From Struthio camelus (lineage: Eukaryota; Chordata; Aves; Struthioniformes; Struthionidae), in contig NC_090951.1 of assembly GCF_040807025.1 (NCBI RefSeq), forward strand, positions 29,911,573-29,975,572: a DNA stretch of 64,000 bases. Direction: 5' to 3'. The position numbers were made by a program, and so were the translations under genes. Below are positions 50,400 through 60,668 of the stretch, piece by piece. The notes under the pieces are model-generated. The model made no database searches. It was given only the letters and a program-made list of their open reading frames with translations, and was not told the DNA's origin. The stretch's first letter is position 1. Each line of letters begins with the position of its first letter.

Positions 50400-50760
50400 T
50401 CCACATAACAAACACCTAACCAAGCAAAGGCCCCTCAGCCTGGAAAAGAGATTACAGAGGGGGATGCTACACAGACGGTAAGAGTAATGAGTGGCACAGA
50501 CAAGGCAGAGAAAGACCAATTTTTCACTGCCTCTTCCATTACAAGAACCAGTGCAGATCGAATGGATCTAACAGAAAGCAGGATCAAAACAATCTAAAGG
50601 TGGTGGTTCTTGCCGCAAAACTTTGATAAGCTGTGAAATGCCTTGCCACAGGATATTGTGGATGCTAACAGTTTACACGGATCCAAAGGGAGATTAGACA
50701 AGTTCAAGAAACCCATGGAGGGTTACTACTTACACAGAAGTCACATCTAGCTCAACAAGT
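50400..50760 (+). repeat. Diverged CR1-like fragment
   Basis: Contains 'cctcagcctggaaaagagat', then 'gctgtgaaatgccttgccac', 'aggatattgtggatgctaac' and 'aaagggagattagacaagtt', the order of older CR1 3' regions. It is in GFOD2's first intron, antisense to the gene. Confidence 0.75.
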
Positions 50761-52299
50761 AGCTGAGCTGAAAACAATTGGAAGCCGAGCAAGTGCGGGA
50801 ATGGGGGGGAGTGGGAAAGGGGCAGTGTATGCTTGCCTTGTTCTTACGCTCTTCTTCAGGCATGTGCTATCAGAGATTGGCTAGTATTTTTTTGGTCTCA
50901 TCACCCTGTTTGAGGTAGAAAAATGAAACTGTCTCCTTTTGCAGATACAGCGATCTAGCAAACACGACTTGGAACGGACACCAGCACATGCCGACGGAAG
51001 GCCTGGAAGACAATACCACTCAGAGCCATTCTTGTAAGTGTCACATTGAAATTCGGGTATCTAGAGTAACATAAGCATATGCTGCCAAGTGTCCCCAAGA
51101 AGTCAAACAGCTCCCTTCTTTGGCTGTAGGATGGGACTCCAAATGCATTGCAAGATTCAGCAGAATAGAAACAGTCCTGAGAAAGAAAGGTCTAAACCTC
51201 AGGACCCAAGCGCCAGCTTCTGTGCCCTCCAAACGCCAACTTAGAATTAGGTGCATTTTCTACAGTTACTCTAGGACCCAGCAAGTCTAAAACCTTAAAA
51301 CAAGACTGACCAAATCAGTTACACAAATAGATGAACGGCCTTTTTATAAGCCAGCTTTTCAGAAAAGAAAAATTCCTATATAGTGGCATCTCTTGTGAGC
51401 AAACATTGGAATGAACACTTTTGTGAGTGCCTTCCCTGCCAAGGAAACACCAGAAGGCAGGACTTTTATCTGGAAGTGAAAAGTGGATTGCAATCGTTAT
51501 CTTGCAGGTCAAGTGATACAAATCAATTCTCCTTTTAGACAGACAAAATCGTCAATGCCTGCAGCATCATTCTGAACTCATGTTTTCAAACAGAGGCACG
51601 TAAAGCTCTTAAATCTAATCTTGTCTCTAGCGGCCTTTCCTTTTTATAACCACAAAACACTTCCATTCTTTGATGAATTTCACCATGTGTTTGAAGTCGC
51701 ATCCTAGTGTCACAGGAAGGAGTTGTTTGACTCTTTTGGGATACATGGCAACAAACACACAACTCAATGCAATGAAAAAAACATGATGATTCCTACAGAA
51801 TTTGATGATTCGATTTCACGTTGAAGCAGTCAGAGAGTTTAGGAGGCAGAAGTCTCAAAAACTCAGGGCTACGATTCCCGGAAACAGTGTGGGGATAACT
51901 GCAGGTGGCCAAACATAGTAAGAAACACAGTCTGTGTCCAAAAAGATGCCAGGAGCATAACACTGGCTCTGCAGAAGGAAAGAGCAATTCATATTTCTGT
52001 AACTTGGCCTTAAAGACACCATTTTGGTTCCAAAGAAAGCGATGTTGAGGTACTCAGTGCAGGAGCGTGCCAACAACTGGGGCATGTTTGTATCCAGCCA
52101 GTTGCTGCTGCCCTCTTTGCAAAGAGGGGAAAGATGAGTAAGGAGGATTGTTCGAGTAACAAAGGCTCGTGACATTCGCATGGATCTTCAGGATGCACAG
52201 GATCACTGACAAAATCCACACAGGAACCAAGTCAGTTTTCGCCCTGAGACAAAGGTCTTTCACCAGCGACATCAGCTCGCGGCTGCGACCGAAAGCCTG

Positions 52300-53082
52300 T
52301 AAAACCAGGCGCTGCCTGCGAACGGTCAGCGCTGCAAGGAGCCTAGCAGAGGCGTCCCAAGTCCCGGGGGAGGCTGCGAGGGTGACTTGCCAACGGGGCT
52401 TCTGCAGGAGCAGAGCCGGAGGACCTTCGCCGGTCCTCCCCGAGGGGCTGGAGGTCACCTCCCGCGTAAAGCCCTTTTTTCGGGGCAAACTCTGCAGGCA
52501 GCCTGCCGGCAGGCTCACCCCAGGCTCGCCTGGGCAGGAGGCCGCGGCTGCGCGCCCGCTGAGAGGCCGCCGTCGCTGCGCCACCAAAGGCTTTTAATTC
52601 AGCGCGGGCGTGCCGGGCCACGGAGCCACGGAGCCGGGCATCTCCGCCCCGCTCCGGACGGGGCGGGAGCGCCGCTCTGCCCCCCGACTGGGATGCGCCA
52701 CGGCCACCGGAAAGGCCCCGTCCCGGGCGGCGGCCCCGGGCCAAGGCGGCGCGGCGGGCCGTGCCCGGGCCGCCGGGGCGCCGCGGGGACCGGCGCGGCC
52801 GCACCCGGCCCCGCGCTGGGCTGCGCGGCCCGCCGCGCGCTCCCGCCGACCGCCGCGCCCGAGCGGCCCGGCCCGGCCCGGCCCGCACGGAGGCTCCTGT
52901 CGGCCGCCGCCGCCGCACGGTGCCAGGCAGGTCCCGCCGAGACCCCTGGGCCGGCGCGGCGCCGGCGCCCCCGCCCCCGGCGCGGCGAGCGGCCCTTACC
53001 TGCTGCCGGCCGGCGGAGGGGCTGCGCGGCGCCGCCCCGCCCCGCCTCGCCCCCCGCGCATCTTCGCGCCGGGCGCGCTCCC

Positions 53083-53114
<32 letters not shown>

Positions 53115-54600
53115 CGCCCGCTCCCGGCCACGCCCTGCCCGGCCGCCCTGCGCGCGCGCATGCGCGGCCGGCGGTGGGCGGGCCGGCCGGCCTGGCGCCG
53201 CCGGGGGGCGGGGGCTCGCGCGCGCGTGCCCGCGGCGGGGCCGCGCCGGCTGCGGGGCGAGCGGCAGCGGCGGGAGCTGCCTCGGCCGCTGGAGGGCAGC
53301 GCGAACGCGTGTCCGAGGCGGGCCCGGCCTCGGCCGGAGCGGCCCTGCCCCGCAGCCCTCCGCCCGAGCAGCGGGTTGCCCGGCCCCGTCCGCAGCCCGG
53401 GGCGGGCCCGCCTGCAGGAGCCTTCCGGAGCGGGGCTGCGCCCGAGCGGCCACCAGCTGCCGAGGGCTCCGCGCCGCTCGCATCTCTCGCTGCCCGGACC
53501 GCTGTCCCTCCCCTGCCTCCCCTGCGCAGCAGCGCTCAGCGCGCAAAAAGCCGCAAGGTCCGCCAGGGCCGGGGGAGCTCGTCAGCCGGGCTCCCTCGCC
53601 CTGCTCCTCGTATATCCGTTTCCCGGGACAGCCGGAACCAGCCCCTTCGCGCTGCTGGTGCCGCACGCCTTTGCTGGTGCTCGCTATGGCAGGACTGCTC
53701 TAAGCCTGAGTTAAGACGAGGCAAGGGGCCGGACTCCTGCTTTAGAGCCGTGAACGGGGCCTCGAGGGAGCCGAGGCGCCGGAGGGAAGACCTTGTTAGT
53801 ACAACGGCAGGGAGAGCAGCCGTCGGCGCCGGGATGTTCCAGGAGCGTGCACACACCGCCCCCGGAGAACTGGGGTGTCCCCCCCCGCCTCACTGCTTTG
53901 GGTGGCTGTGCCCTCTCCCCCGCCAACCCCGGGGCTGACCCTCGCACGCCCTCCCGCGCGGGTGCCGCCGCGGGGCTGCGCCCCAGCCCTGCCCGGCCCG
54001 GCTGAGCAGGGCGGCCGCAGCACCCCGCACCGCCGGGAGGGCGAGGGGAGGCTGCCGCCCCAGCCCCAGCCCCTGCCGCTTCAGGGGCCCGGGCCCGGCA
54101 CCGCCACCCGGGACAGGGGGCAGCGAGGAGCCACGACCCAACCCTCACAGCCTCCCCCACCAGCGGAACGCGGCAGGGGCTCTTAAAATGGCGGCGTCGG
54201 GGGCGGCTTCAGCCCGGCCACGTGACGTAGCTACCTGTCCCCAGGCCGGAGGCGAGGAGGAGGGCGGGCCTTCAGTCGACTGACAGCGCCGACGGCCAGT
54301 AGGAGGTCGGCGTGGTGCGTCGTCACCGGCGGCGGTGAAGCTCGGCGGCGAGGCCTGCGGGGCGGCCGGTAGGCGAGGCGGCCCCGAGCGCCCCGCCGGC
54401 CCCCAGCCTCGCCCGCCGCTCTCCCGCGCTGCGGCCGCGCTCCCCGGGCTGGGCCGGGGCGAGGGGGGCCTCGGGGGGCGCGGGCCGTGGTGCTGCTGGC
54501 CCTGGCTCCGCTGCGGGGGTCGGGGGAAGCGGTTGTCCCAGCTCCCAGCGGTCACTGGGTTAAGGGCGACCTCTGTTCCCCTCGGGCGCCGCTTGGGGGC
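52300..54600. promoter_or_regulatory. CpG-island promoter of GFOD2, possibly bidirectional
   Basis: About 2.3 kb of very GC-rich, CpG-dense sequence. On the minus strand a near-consensus donor GCAG|GTAAGG (exon edge 53000) marks the probable GFOD2 leader exon. On the plus strand, GC-rich sequence around 54190-54368 ends in a candidate donor CCG|GTAGGC. A plus-strand acceptor TTGTTACAG follows at about 55051, just ahead of the chemokine ATG, so a transcript may start here toward the chemokine. The overlapping long open frames on both strands are composition artefacts. Confidence 0.6.
53084..53113 (+). repeat. (CGG)10 tract at GFOD2 promoter
   Basis: Ten uninterrupted CGG triplets, about 85 bases upstream (in GFOD2 sense) of the leader-exon donor. 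It is therefore in the GFOD2 5' UTR or just outside its start site. Confidence 0.95.
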
Positions 54601-55121
54601 ATGCCGCTGTTCCCCTCCCTGGCCCTTCTGTACCTCCCCTAATTCTGAGGTACCCTTTTCGAGATGCGGAGACTAGACCTGCACGCAGCACGTGAGATGC
54701 TGATGCAGTAAGCTTGATACAGTGGAAAAGAGTGCTTTCTGTCTTGTGGCCGTGTTCCTCTCCAAAACCTGCCCTGGATCCAGTGAGCCAGCTCCGGGCT
54801 CTGTTCAAGATCCACTTGGGGGATCGTGGCTTCACAGAGTCATTTTGCACACTTATGCTTACCTGGGCCAGCTCTGCAAGGGGTCTCAGTGGTGGGTCCC
54901 AGGACCTAGGCTCTTGGATTGGTCCATCTCAGGACCCTGTCAACTCCTCTTTCTGTCCGGTGAATTAATGAACTGCGTTTTTCTGGGCTTTTGGTTCAGG
55001 GGATTCTTGCCTCACTGCAAGTCTGCTGTTCAAGGAGGTTTCTTGTTACAGGCTGGCTGAGGGCAGGACTCTGCCGGACGCCGTAAAGGATAACTTCTGA
55101 GACCCTAAGGAAGGCAGAGCA

Positions 55122-57025
55122 ATGCAGCACCCAAAGAAGAGCGCCTGCACAACCGCCACGCTTGGCCTCCTGCTACTGTTCTTCCTCCCCTCCCAACACT
55201 GTGTTGAGAGTGAGTAGACATCTCATGGCAGAGCAGGGCCAGCTCCTCACCTATTCCGAACAGGCTGTGAAGTGCTGCAGAAGTCAGGAGAAGGAGACTT
55301 TAGCAGCCATGTCCCAGGGGATGTGTCAGGCCACAGCAAAAGCCAGTTGCTCCCTAAGGTTTATGGAGCCATCAGCCGAACACAATAACATGGTCAGCAC
55401 AGCAGGGCCCTCAGTAGCCAAGGCCCAATCCCACAGTACTAGAGCAGAGTAGGCCTAGAGATGGTAGCCAAGTTCAAACAGGAGTCCAGATCATCAGGCA
55501 AGTTTGTGGTGATGAGACAGGTCTGAGGTCAAGCCAGGAAGTCAATCCACAAGTCAGAGTCAGCCCATAGGTCAAGCTAACCAGGATCAGAAACAGTCCA
55601 GTGATTGTCAGGCAGGTCCATAGTGATGAGGCAGGGCTGATATCAAGCTGGCATGTCAATCCAGGGTTTGGGGTCCACAGCTAGGCACAAGCATGACCAA
55701 GCTGGAGGCAGTATTCTTACAACATAGCTCAAGTAGGGGCTGAAGGGCCAGGGCTGTGCATGCATGGGCTTCTGGGCCCATGGGCTGGGTGGGTGCCTGG
55801 AGGCTCCAGGTGAGGCTGGTCAGGGCTTTGAAGGCTAATTAGTGTGTCAGGCCCCTGACAGGATGAATGTGTTGAGGCTCTTTGTGGGGAGCTGCACTTT
55901 GGTGTGCGTGTGGGCTGATTGGCTCTTGAGAGCTTCCTGAAATGCAGTTCAGGTTGTGCCCTGAAATGGGAAACCCCCAGATCCTTGGCCCTTGACCTGG
56001 TGGCCTGGCCTCACTATGTGGTTTGACAGTTGCAGCACCCCTCACAACAAGGGCTGTAGGGTGCCAGGGTCAGGGCTGTTCTCTTCATCAGCCTTTCCAA
56101 CTTCTGTGCTTGTTGCAGTAAAGGGAAATAAATTCCTGCCATGGGTGTGCTGAGCTTTCTCTGGTATGAGAGTCCTCGCTCCTGGAGCAGGATCTCAGGC
56201 AGATGTTCAGGGCTTTTATGTTTTCCCAGTGCAGTACAAGGGAGCGTGGAGATGCTGAGAAACTCCACAGCCTCTGTGCTGTGTCATATATTGTGTAACG
56301 TGTGATGTAGATGTCTTATAGTACAGTGCACTCAGTGCTACTAACAGCATTTGTGATTTCCTTCATTTCCTTCTCTCATTTTTCTTTGCAGATCAGGTTA
56401 TGAGCTGTTGCTTTGCGTATTTGAAAGCACCTATTCGAATTCATCACCTGCGGCGTTTCTATGAGACTCCCGGGTATTGTGCCTTACCAGCAGTTGTGTA
56501 AGTACACAGCGCTCTTACTACTTGGATTTGCCTCCTCCCTCAGTCAGAGCATTATGGTTGGGAACTAGAGCAACTTTCTCCCATCCCGTGTTGTCACAGA
56601 GATACCTCAGTGTGCTGAAAGACGGGGTCTAGCTGTGAGGGACTCTGGTAGGAGAGTAGCTCTGTGGAGTCAGCAGTAGAAGAAAACATTAAACTTTGGC
56701 CCTTTCTGCGCAGCGGTACTTATGCCAGCAGTCTTGGAAGACTCAGAAGTGTACTGTTTTCCCTGCATGCAGAGGGCACTGCCTGCCAGAGGAGACATTC
56801 CTAGTCCCTGTCTGTGCTGGGGCTGCGTACAGGTCTACGAGGGAGTAGGGGAAAGTTGTGCGTGGAAGAGGAAGAACTCACGGTTCTTCTTGTCACTGGC
56901 TTTTCTTACCAAGCTCTTGCACTTCTCGCTGCAGGTTTGTGACTGCTCGTGGCGCTGAGGTTTGTGCTGACCCAAAGAGGGCCTGGGTGAATAAAGCAAT
57001 GGAAAAACTTAGCAGAGAGAACTGA
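55122..57025 (+). CDS. CC chemokine
   Basis: Secreted chemoattractant of the CC family. Three exons (55122-55209, 56392-56497, 56935-57025) join at the phases normal for CC chemokines, 1 then 2, through GTGAGT/TTGCAG and GTAAGT/CTGCAG sites. The product has 94 residues. Residues 1-27 or so form a signal peptide with the hydrophobic core LGLLLLFFLP. The paired cysteines are at 35-36 (SCCFAYL), the third at 59 (TPGYC) and the fourth at 75 (AEVCADP). The core strand ALPAVVFVT and the helix start WVNKAMEKL are typical. The reading frame is intact. It has no ELR-like or mucin extension. I cannot assign the subfamily; CCL17/CCL22-like is possible because the human 16q genes of that group are on the same arm, but the LPAVVFVT core also resembles other CC members. 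An upstream acceptor near 55051 suggests a leader exon. Confidence 0.93.
55440..55770 (+). repeat. Unclassified interspersed repeat, copy 2, with internal duplication
   Basis: Lies in chemokine intron 1 and shares ordered blocks with 31490-31700. It also holds an internal direct duplication: about 56 bases at 55495-55550 recur at about 55609-55664. Both copies run 'tcaggca(a/g)gt', 'gtgatga', and end 'gtcaatcca'. The family is unknown. Confidence 0.5.
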
Positions 57026-57497
57026 AACCTTTGGTCTGTCATCCACAGTTAGGCCCACACATCTGGTGTGCTCAGATTGCAGTTAAAATTGGTTCTTATT
57101 CTTACGTTCCGAGGGCAGAAAACCCAACTAGGGGTCTGGAAGTGAGGCGAGGCTTGTAACCCTGACAGTAACACAGACAGTAACACAGACAATCTTTCTG
57201 TTTCCTTCACTCTCTTAATTGCGATTTAGCAAATTATCCTGGTACCTAATTGAGCACAGAATCCAGCTTGCTTAAGGCAATCTAGATGAGGCTTGTACAT
57301 AATCATGGAGCAGTACACTTCCTGTCTCTGTCTGCCTTCTGTGTCAGAGACGCTGGAAGATGACTGCAGGTGCTATGCTGCTGGGGAGATGAGGGATGTC
57401 TTTCTAAAGAACCGGAAATTTTCAGCCACCCAAAAAGGATGTCCTGATCTTCCTAGAGCAAGCAAATCTTCTCCGCTGGAGCCAGTGCTTATCAAGG

Positions 57498-57503
57498 AAT
57501 AAA
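57498..57503 (+). terminator. Chemokine poly(A) signal
   Basis: AATAAA 473 bases after the chemokine stop, the first canonical hexamer outside the coding sequence. A T-rich stretch follows. The open frame at 57293-57502 just before it would then be 3' UTR. Confidence 0.6.
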
Positions 57504-57519
57504 GGATTATTTTCATCTG

Positions 57520-58430
57520 TTCCCTTGGCTGCTCTGTATATTTTATTTGGATCTCCTGACAAGACCAGATTTAATGCTGGTTTGCGTGCACAAGGCACTG
57601 TGCTAGGTTACAGCAAAGCTGATGTGGCCCAGACTGCTTTCCAGGCTGAAATATTATCATTTATATGAGCTGGAAGACTCCAGCCGAGACCAAGAGCCAC
57701 CTGCTCAGTGCCTTGGTGTTTGCGCTTGGGTCACGGCACCTCAATAAAGGCTTTTGCAGCAGGTCTCAAACAGGAGAATGTAGGCACCCCTCTTTTCCCC
57801 TCTGCTTACCTGCAGTGCCTCGGAGGTCTGTGGCCAAGTGCAACTCAAGGGAAGCGTGGAAGCTGGTGTCCGCTCCTGGAGATGGCAGGGCAGGAGGATA
57901 TGGCTGGGGGGACCCTATAACAGGGCTGCGGGCACATACCCTCAGCTCTGTCATTCATACAACTCTCAGATAATCGAGGTCCAGGGATCTCCCTGGACCA
58001 ACAGGGCTGGCCACCATGCCGCAGCTCTTGTGCTCTCAGATCCTTTCCTGCCTCTGGTCTGGTCTCCTCCAGGTGAATGGTCCTGCCTTCCTCACCCACA
58101 GCAGTGCATTTCGGGAGTTTTGCTGCCTGCTCTGTCCACTCCAGACTCCCTCTCTTCTGGCATCTCTGAGATGGGGGGCTTAAAAAAAATGGTGCTGTGA
58201 AGGAGTTCACTTTATGTCTGCTTGGCTTTGTCAGTGATAGAACACATGGGAACTGGAATGAAAATGAAAGGGAACCAAGCATCAAGTAAACGTCATCAGA
58301 AAATCATGAGGAGATAAGAGGAGCCAAACATCAGAAAGAGTATGGGAAGAGACCTTCAGAGAGGTCCAAAGGAGAGAGCAAGAGAGACGCAGAGTCTCTC
58401 ACTTACCATGCTTGCAGAGTTAATTTTTTT
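57520..58430. other. No gene recognised
   Basis: No coding segment recognised. A strong Kozak context (GCCACCATG, ATG at 58016) starts a short moderately hydrophobic frame of 19 codons that reaches a possible donor CAG|GTGAAT. It could be a leader exon but nothing downstream joins it in phase. Confidence 0.4.
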
Positions 58431-58434
58431 ACAG

Positions 58435-58551
58435 ACAGACCAGAAATCTCACTCTCAATCCCTCCTAGAAGGCCAGGACAACTTATGGTAAATGGCGATA
58501 TGACCATTATGCCAGCAAATATCCTACTGCCTTTGCCATTTCTCCATGTGG
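58435..58551 (+). other. Candidate phase 1-1 exon with Ig-like strand
   Basis: 117 bases bounded by a strong acceptor (TTTTTTTACAG) and a GTGAGT donor. Only one frame is open, beginning and ending in phase 1, the arrangement usual for extracellular exons of immunoglobulin-superfamily receptors. It reads RPEISLSIPPRRPGQ then GDMTIMP, reminiscent of the first strands of leukocyte-receptor Ig domains. However, Met stands where the strand-B cysteine would be expected. It may be a decayed exon. Confidence 0.3.
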
Positions 58552-58892
58552 GTGAGTTCACAAATGAACCTTCAGTTGTGCCTCAGTCAGGAGGTTCCAC
58601 TGATAAAGAAAAGTTCTAATGAAGAGGTCTAAGAGCAAACCCTTTCTTCCGGGAGACACACACAGGCTCTAGGAAGCATGTGGGGCTGTGTGTGCCCGAC
58701 ACAAAGGGTCCAGGGGAAATCTGGGATGTGGAGAGCTGCAGCCAAAGCTAATTCTCTAGGAATCTGAGCTCTCTGTAGCACCTGTGATGTGGAGAGGTAC
58801 AGGATCAGATGAGAGGTTACTCCCCAAGCTCTGCATTGCCTTCTTTCTGAAACCGTCCTTCAGTCTTTGAACCAAGAGCAGGCCTACAGACT

Positions 58893-58961
58893 ATGAAGTC
58901 TTTAGGACAGGCATTCTGCCTTTCTTTTCTGCTGGTCCTTTGTGCAAGCCAGGGGAAGGAG
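58893..58961 (+). other. Candidate signal-peptide exon
   Basis: ATG followed by a textbook signal sequence: one Lys, a hydrophobic core (AFCLSFLLVLCAS), then QGKE. A possible donor GAG|GTGGGC ends it in phase 0. The frame stays open beyond, but the later sequence has no protein character. It is placed between the phase 1-1 exon and the ITIM exon, so it could belong to a second receptor gene or be chance. Confidence 0.3.
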
Positions 58962-59499
58962 GTGGGCCTTCCAGGAGGGTCTTCATCCAGCTGTGTGGTG
59001 GAGGTGGTGTTGGCAGCATGCTGGGAGAAAGGCGGGCAGAGAAAACAGGAGAAGATAGGAGGTGAGAGCGGTTCACGTAATGTGGTGAAGGAGGGGTGCT
59101 GCATTCAAAGAAGAGCAGATGTAGGATCTGGCTCCCTGTCTGTCCTAGAAGATGGGAGGGATTAGTGGAAGTATTGAGGTGAAAATAAAGAGGGGAGGAA
59201 ATGGTACATGGGAGCTGGGGGAGTGGGTTTCTCTTGGGGCACCAAAGAGGATGGGAAAATGATGGGCAGAGCAGAAAGCACCCAGGGAACAGTAGAGATT
59301 GCCCTGCATGGCTGCTATCATGGATGCTGGTGACATGGAGGGCCCTGCTCCCTCCACCTTTACTGCCTGTGTCTGTTTGGTGGCAGTGAGGTGACAAGAG
59401 CCATGTCCCTGTAGGGCAGGAGCCAGGGTTTGGAGTGCACACAACCCCGAGATGGGGTTAGGGAGCCTGGCCTCTGCCTGGCTAGGGCTTGTTCCTACG

Positions 59500-59710
59500 G
59501 CCTGTGTGTGAAGAGCCAGAAAGATATCTGATCAAATGCATCCCCCACTTCAAACTGCAGAGATGCCAGAGATGCAGCCTCTGGTGTTTCAGGATTGGCA
59601 GGACATTCTCCTGTTATCACCAGTCATGTCAATCAAAGGCAGGCCCTCAGCACTCATTTGGTCCAGATAGCTTGGCACACGCAGAACTGACAGCCCAGGC
59701 TCCGCTCACC
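59500..59710 (+). pseudogene. Ig-like domain fragment, probably decayed
   Basis: One open frame contains RYLIKC and, 28 residues on, GRTFSCYHQSCQSK followed by GPDSLAHAELT. The spacing of YLIKC to FSCY and the closing AELT strand recall leukocyte receptor cluster-type Ig domains, but the middle of the domain is too short. There is no donor at the expected end. It stops about 20 bases before the next exon's acceptor, with no room for a transmembrane exon. The most likely reading is a relic. Confidence 0.3.
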
Positions 59711-59727
59711 ACCCTCTTCCTCTGCAG

Positions 59728-59895
59728 CCTCCCCTGGCATCTCAAACCGATGAGGTGACTTATGCTGACCTGAACTTTGAGAAGAAGGAGACAAAACCTG
59801 CTTCAGAAGTTGTTTACGCTGAAATAAAATCCTGGCAAAAATCAAGGGAGGAGAATGCCAGTGCTACCTATGCAAAAGTGAACATTCCCCATTAG
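59728..59895 (+). CDS. Terminal exon encoding an ITIM-bearing cytoplasmic tail (partial gene)
   Basis: After a good acceptor (CTCTTCCTCTGCAG) an open frame of 55 codons runs to TAG at 59893-59895. It carries three evenly placed tyrosine motifs: VTYADL, VVYAEI and ATYAKV. The first two fit the ITIM pattern (V/I/L/S)xYxx(L/I/V) that recruits SHP phosphatases; the third differs only at the first position. The arrangement resembles the tails of inhibitory Ig receptors such as siglecs, SIRPs or LILR/KIR types. No transmembrane exon was found within 1.5 kb upstream, so this is a fragment, an exon of a gene with unseen parts, or a relic. The intact frame and conserved motifs argue for recent function. 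Confidence 0.55.
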   Translation, partial: PPLASQTDEVTYADLNFEKKETKPASEVVYAEIKSWQKSREENASATYAKVNIPH

Positions 59896-60614
59896 GAAGA
59901 GGGCAAAAGGAGAAGATGGAAGGGAAGGGACAAGCAGCATGTCACATGCCTGCCAGGGAGGTGTTCCCTGAACACCAGGCATTTGCTCTCAAGGAAGTGC
60001 AATCTTGGAGACCAGAGCTCTGTTTACACCGAAACGGGTATCAGTGTGAGCCTCCCTCTTTCTGCTTTACATTGCCCTGGAAGACACCAGCTCTTCAGGT
60101 GAAGAAGGGTGAAGGTCCAGCCCCTTTCCCCCTTGCCTTGCTGCAGAAGGGCCAGTCAGGACAGCAGTTGTGCTGTGAGCACCGCCACATCTCAGTGACT
60201 TGTTTGACAATTTCTGTTCGCTGCAGGGCCATTGTAGCAAGTTCCTCTGTACCTCAGAAATGTCCCCGGGCTCCATGTGCGGCCACCCTGACCTAGGAAG
60301 CACTTACTTTCCAGACAGCACTGGGTGGGCTGAGTGAGCGGCCCTGAGGAGCTCTTCTCCTGATGCTGAGGGACATCTACACTGATAAGGCCCAGGAGTG
60401 ATTTTCTGGGTTTTCTCACTTCATCTGCAGCAGGAGTCTGTGAAGTGACTTGACCCTGCTCTGATGGGCTCCCTCAAAGCACAAGAAATGGGACAGGAAA
60501 GGCATCATTTTCTTCACAACGGTACAACGCAGGTACAGCTGCAATGATCTACATGGAGCAGCTCTTTATACCAATAGTAGACATGTATCCTCATGTATAT
60601 AGAGCTTCAACATA

Positions 60615-60668
60615 ATTAAAAGAAAAGAAAGGAAAAGAGAGAAAAGAAAAAAGAAAGGAAAAGAAAAT
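60615..60668 (+). repeat. A/G-rich tract after ATTAAA hexamer
   Basis: ATTAAA at 60615-60620 is followed by about 48 bases of A with scattered G, in a GAAA-like pattern. It could be the poly(A) site region of the ITIM transcript followed by a purine microsatellite. Confidence 0.5.

Larger units (their letters stand above)
47172..52999 (-). other. GFOD2: GFOD2 5' intron
   Basis: From the acceptor of the ATG exon to the donor GCAG|GTAAGG at 52999/53000. It contains an old amniote repeat (47600-47745) and two diverged CR1 fragments (47770-47980, 50400-50760). Otherwise nothing was recognised. Confidence 0.7.

Noticed and set aside
52343-53938. Overlapping open frames of 250-440 codons on both strands in the GFOD2 CpG island.
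   Set aside because: Several frames on both strands are open over the same bases with Ala/Gly/Pro/Arg bias, a GC artefact. The sequence fits a promoter and a noncoding leader exon.
57293-57502. A frame with a Cys-x-Cys and a spaced third Cys after a good-looking acceptor, suggesting another chemokine exon.
   Set aside because: It lies between the chemokine stop and its AATAAA, so it is 3' UTR. It lacks the chemokine core strand and ends without the usual exon 3.
58016-58072. Perfect Kozak ATG followed by a short hydrophobic frame and a possible donor, as a receptor leader exon.
   Set aside because: Hydrophobicity is weak and its end phase (0) does not match the downstream phase 1-1 exon. 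Kept only as a note.
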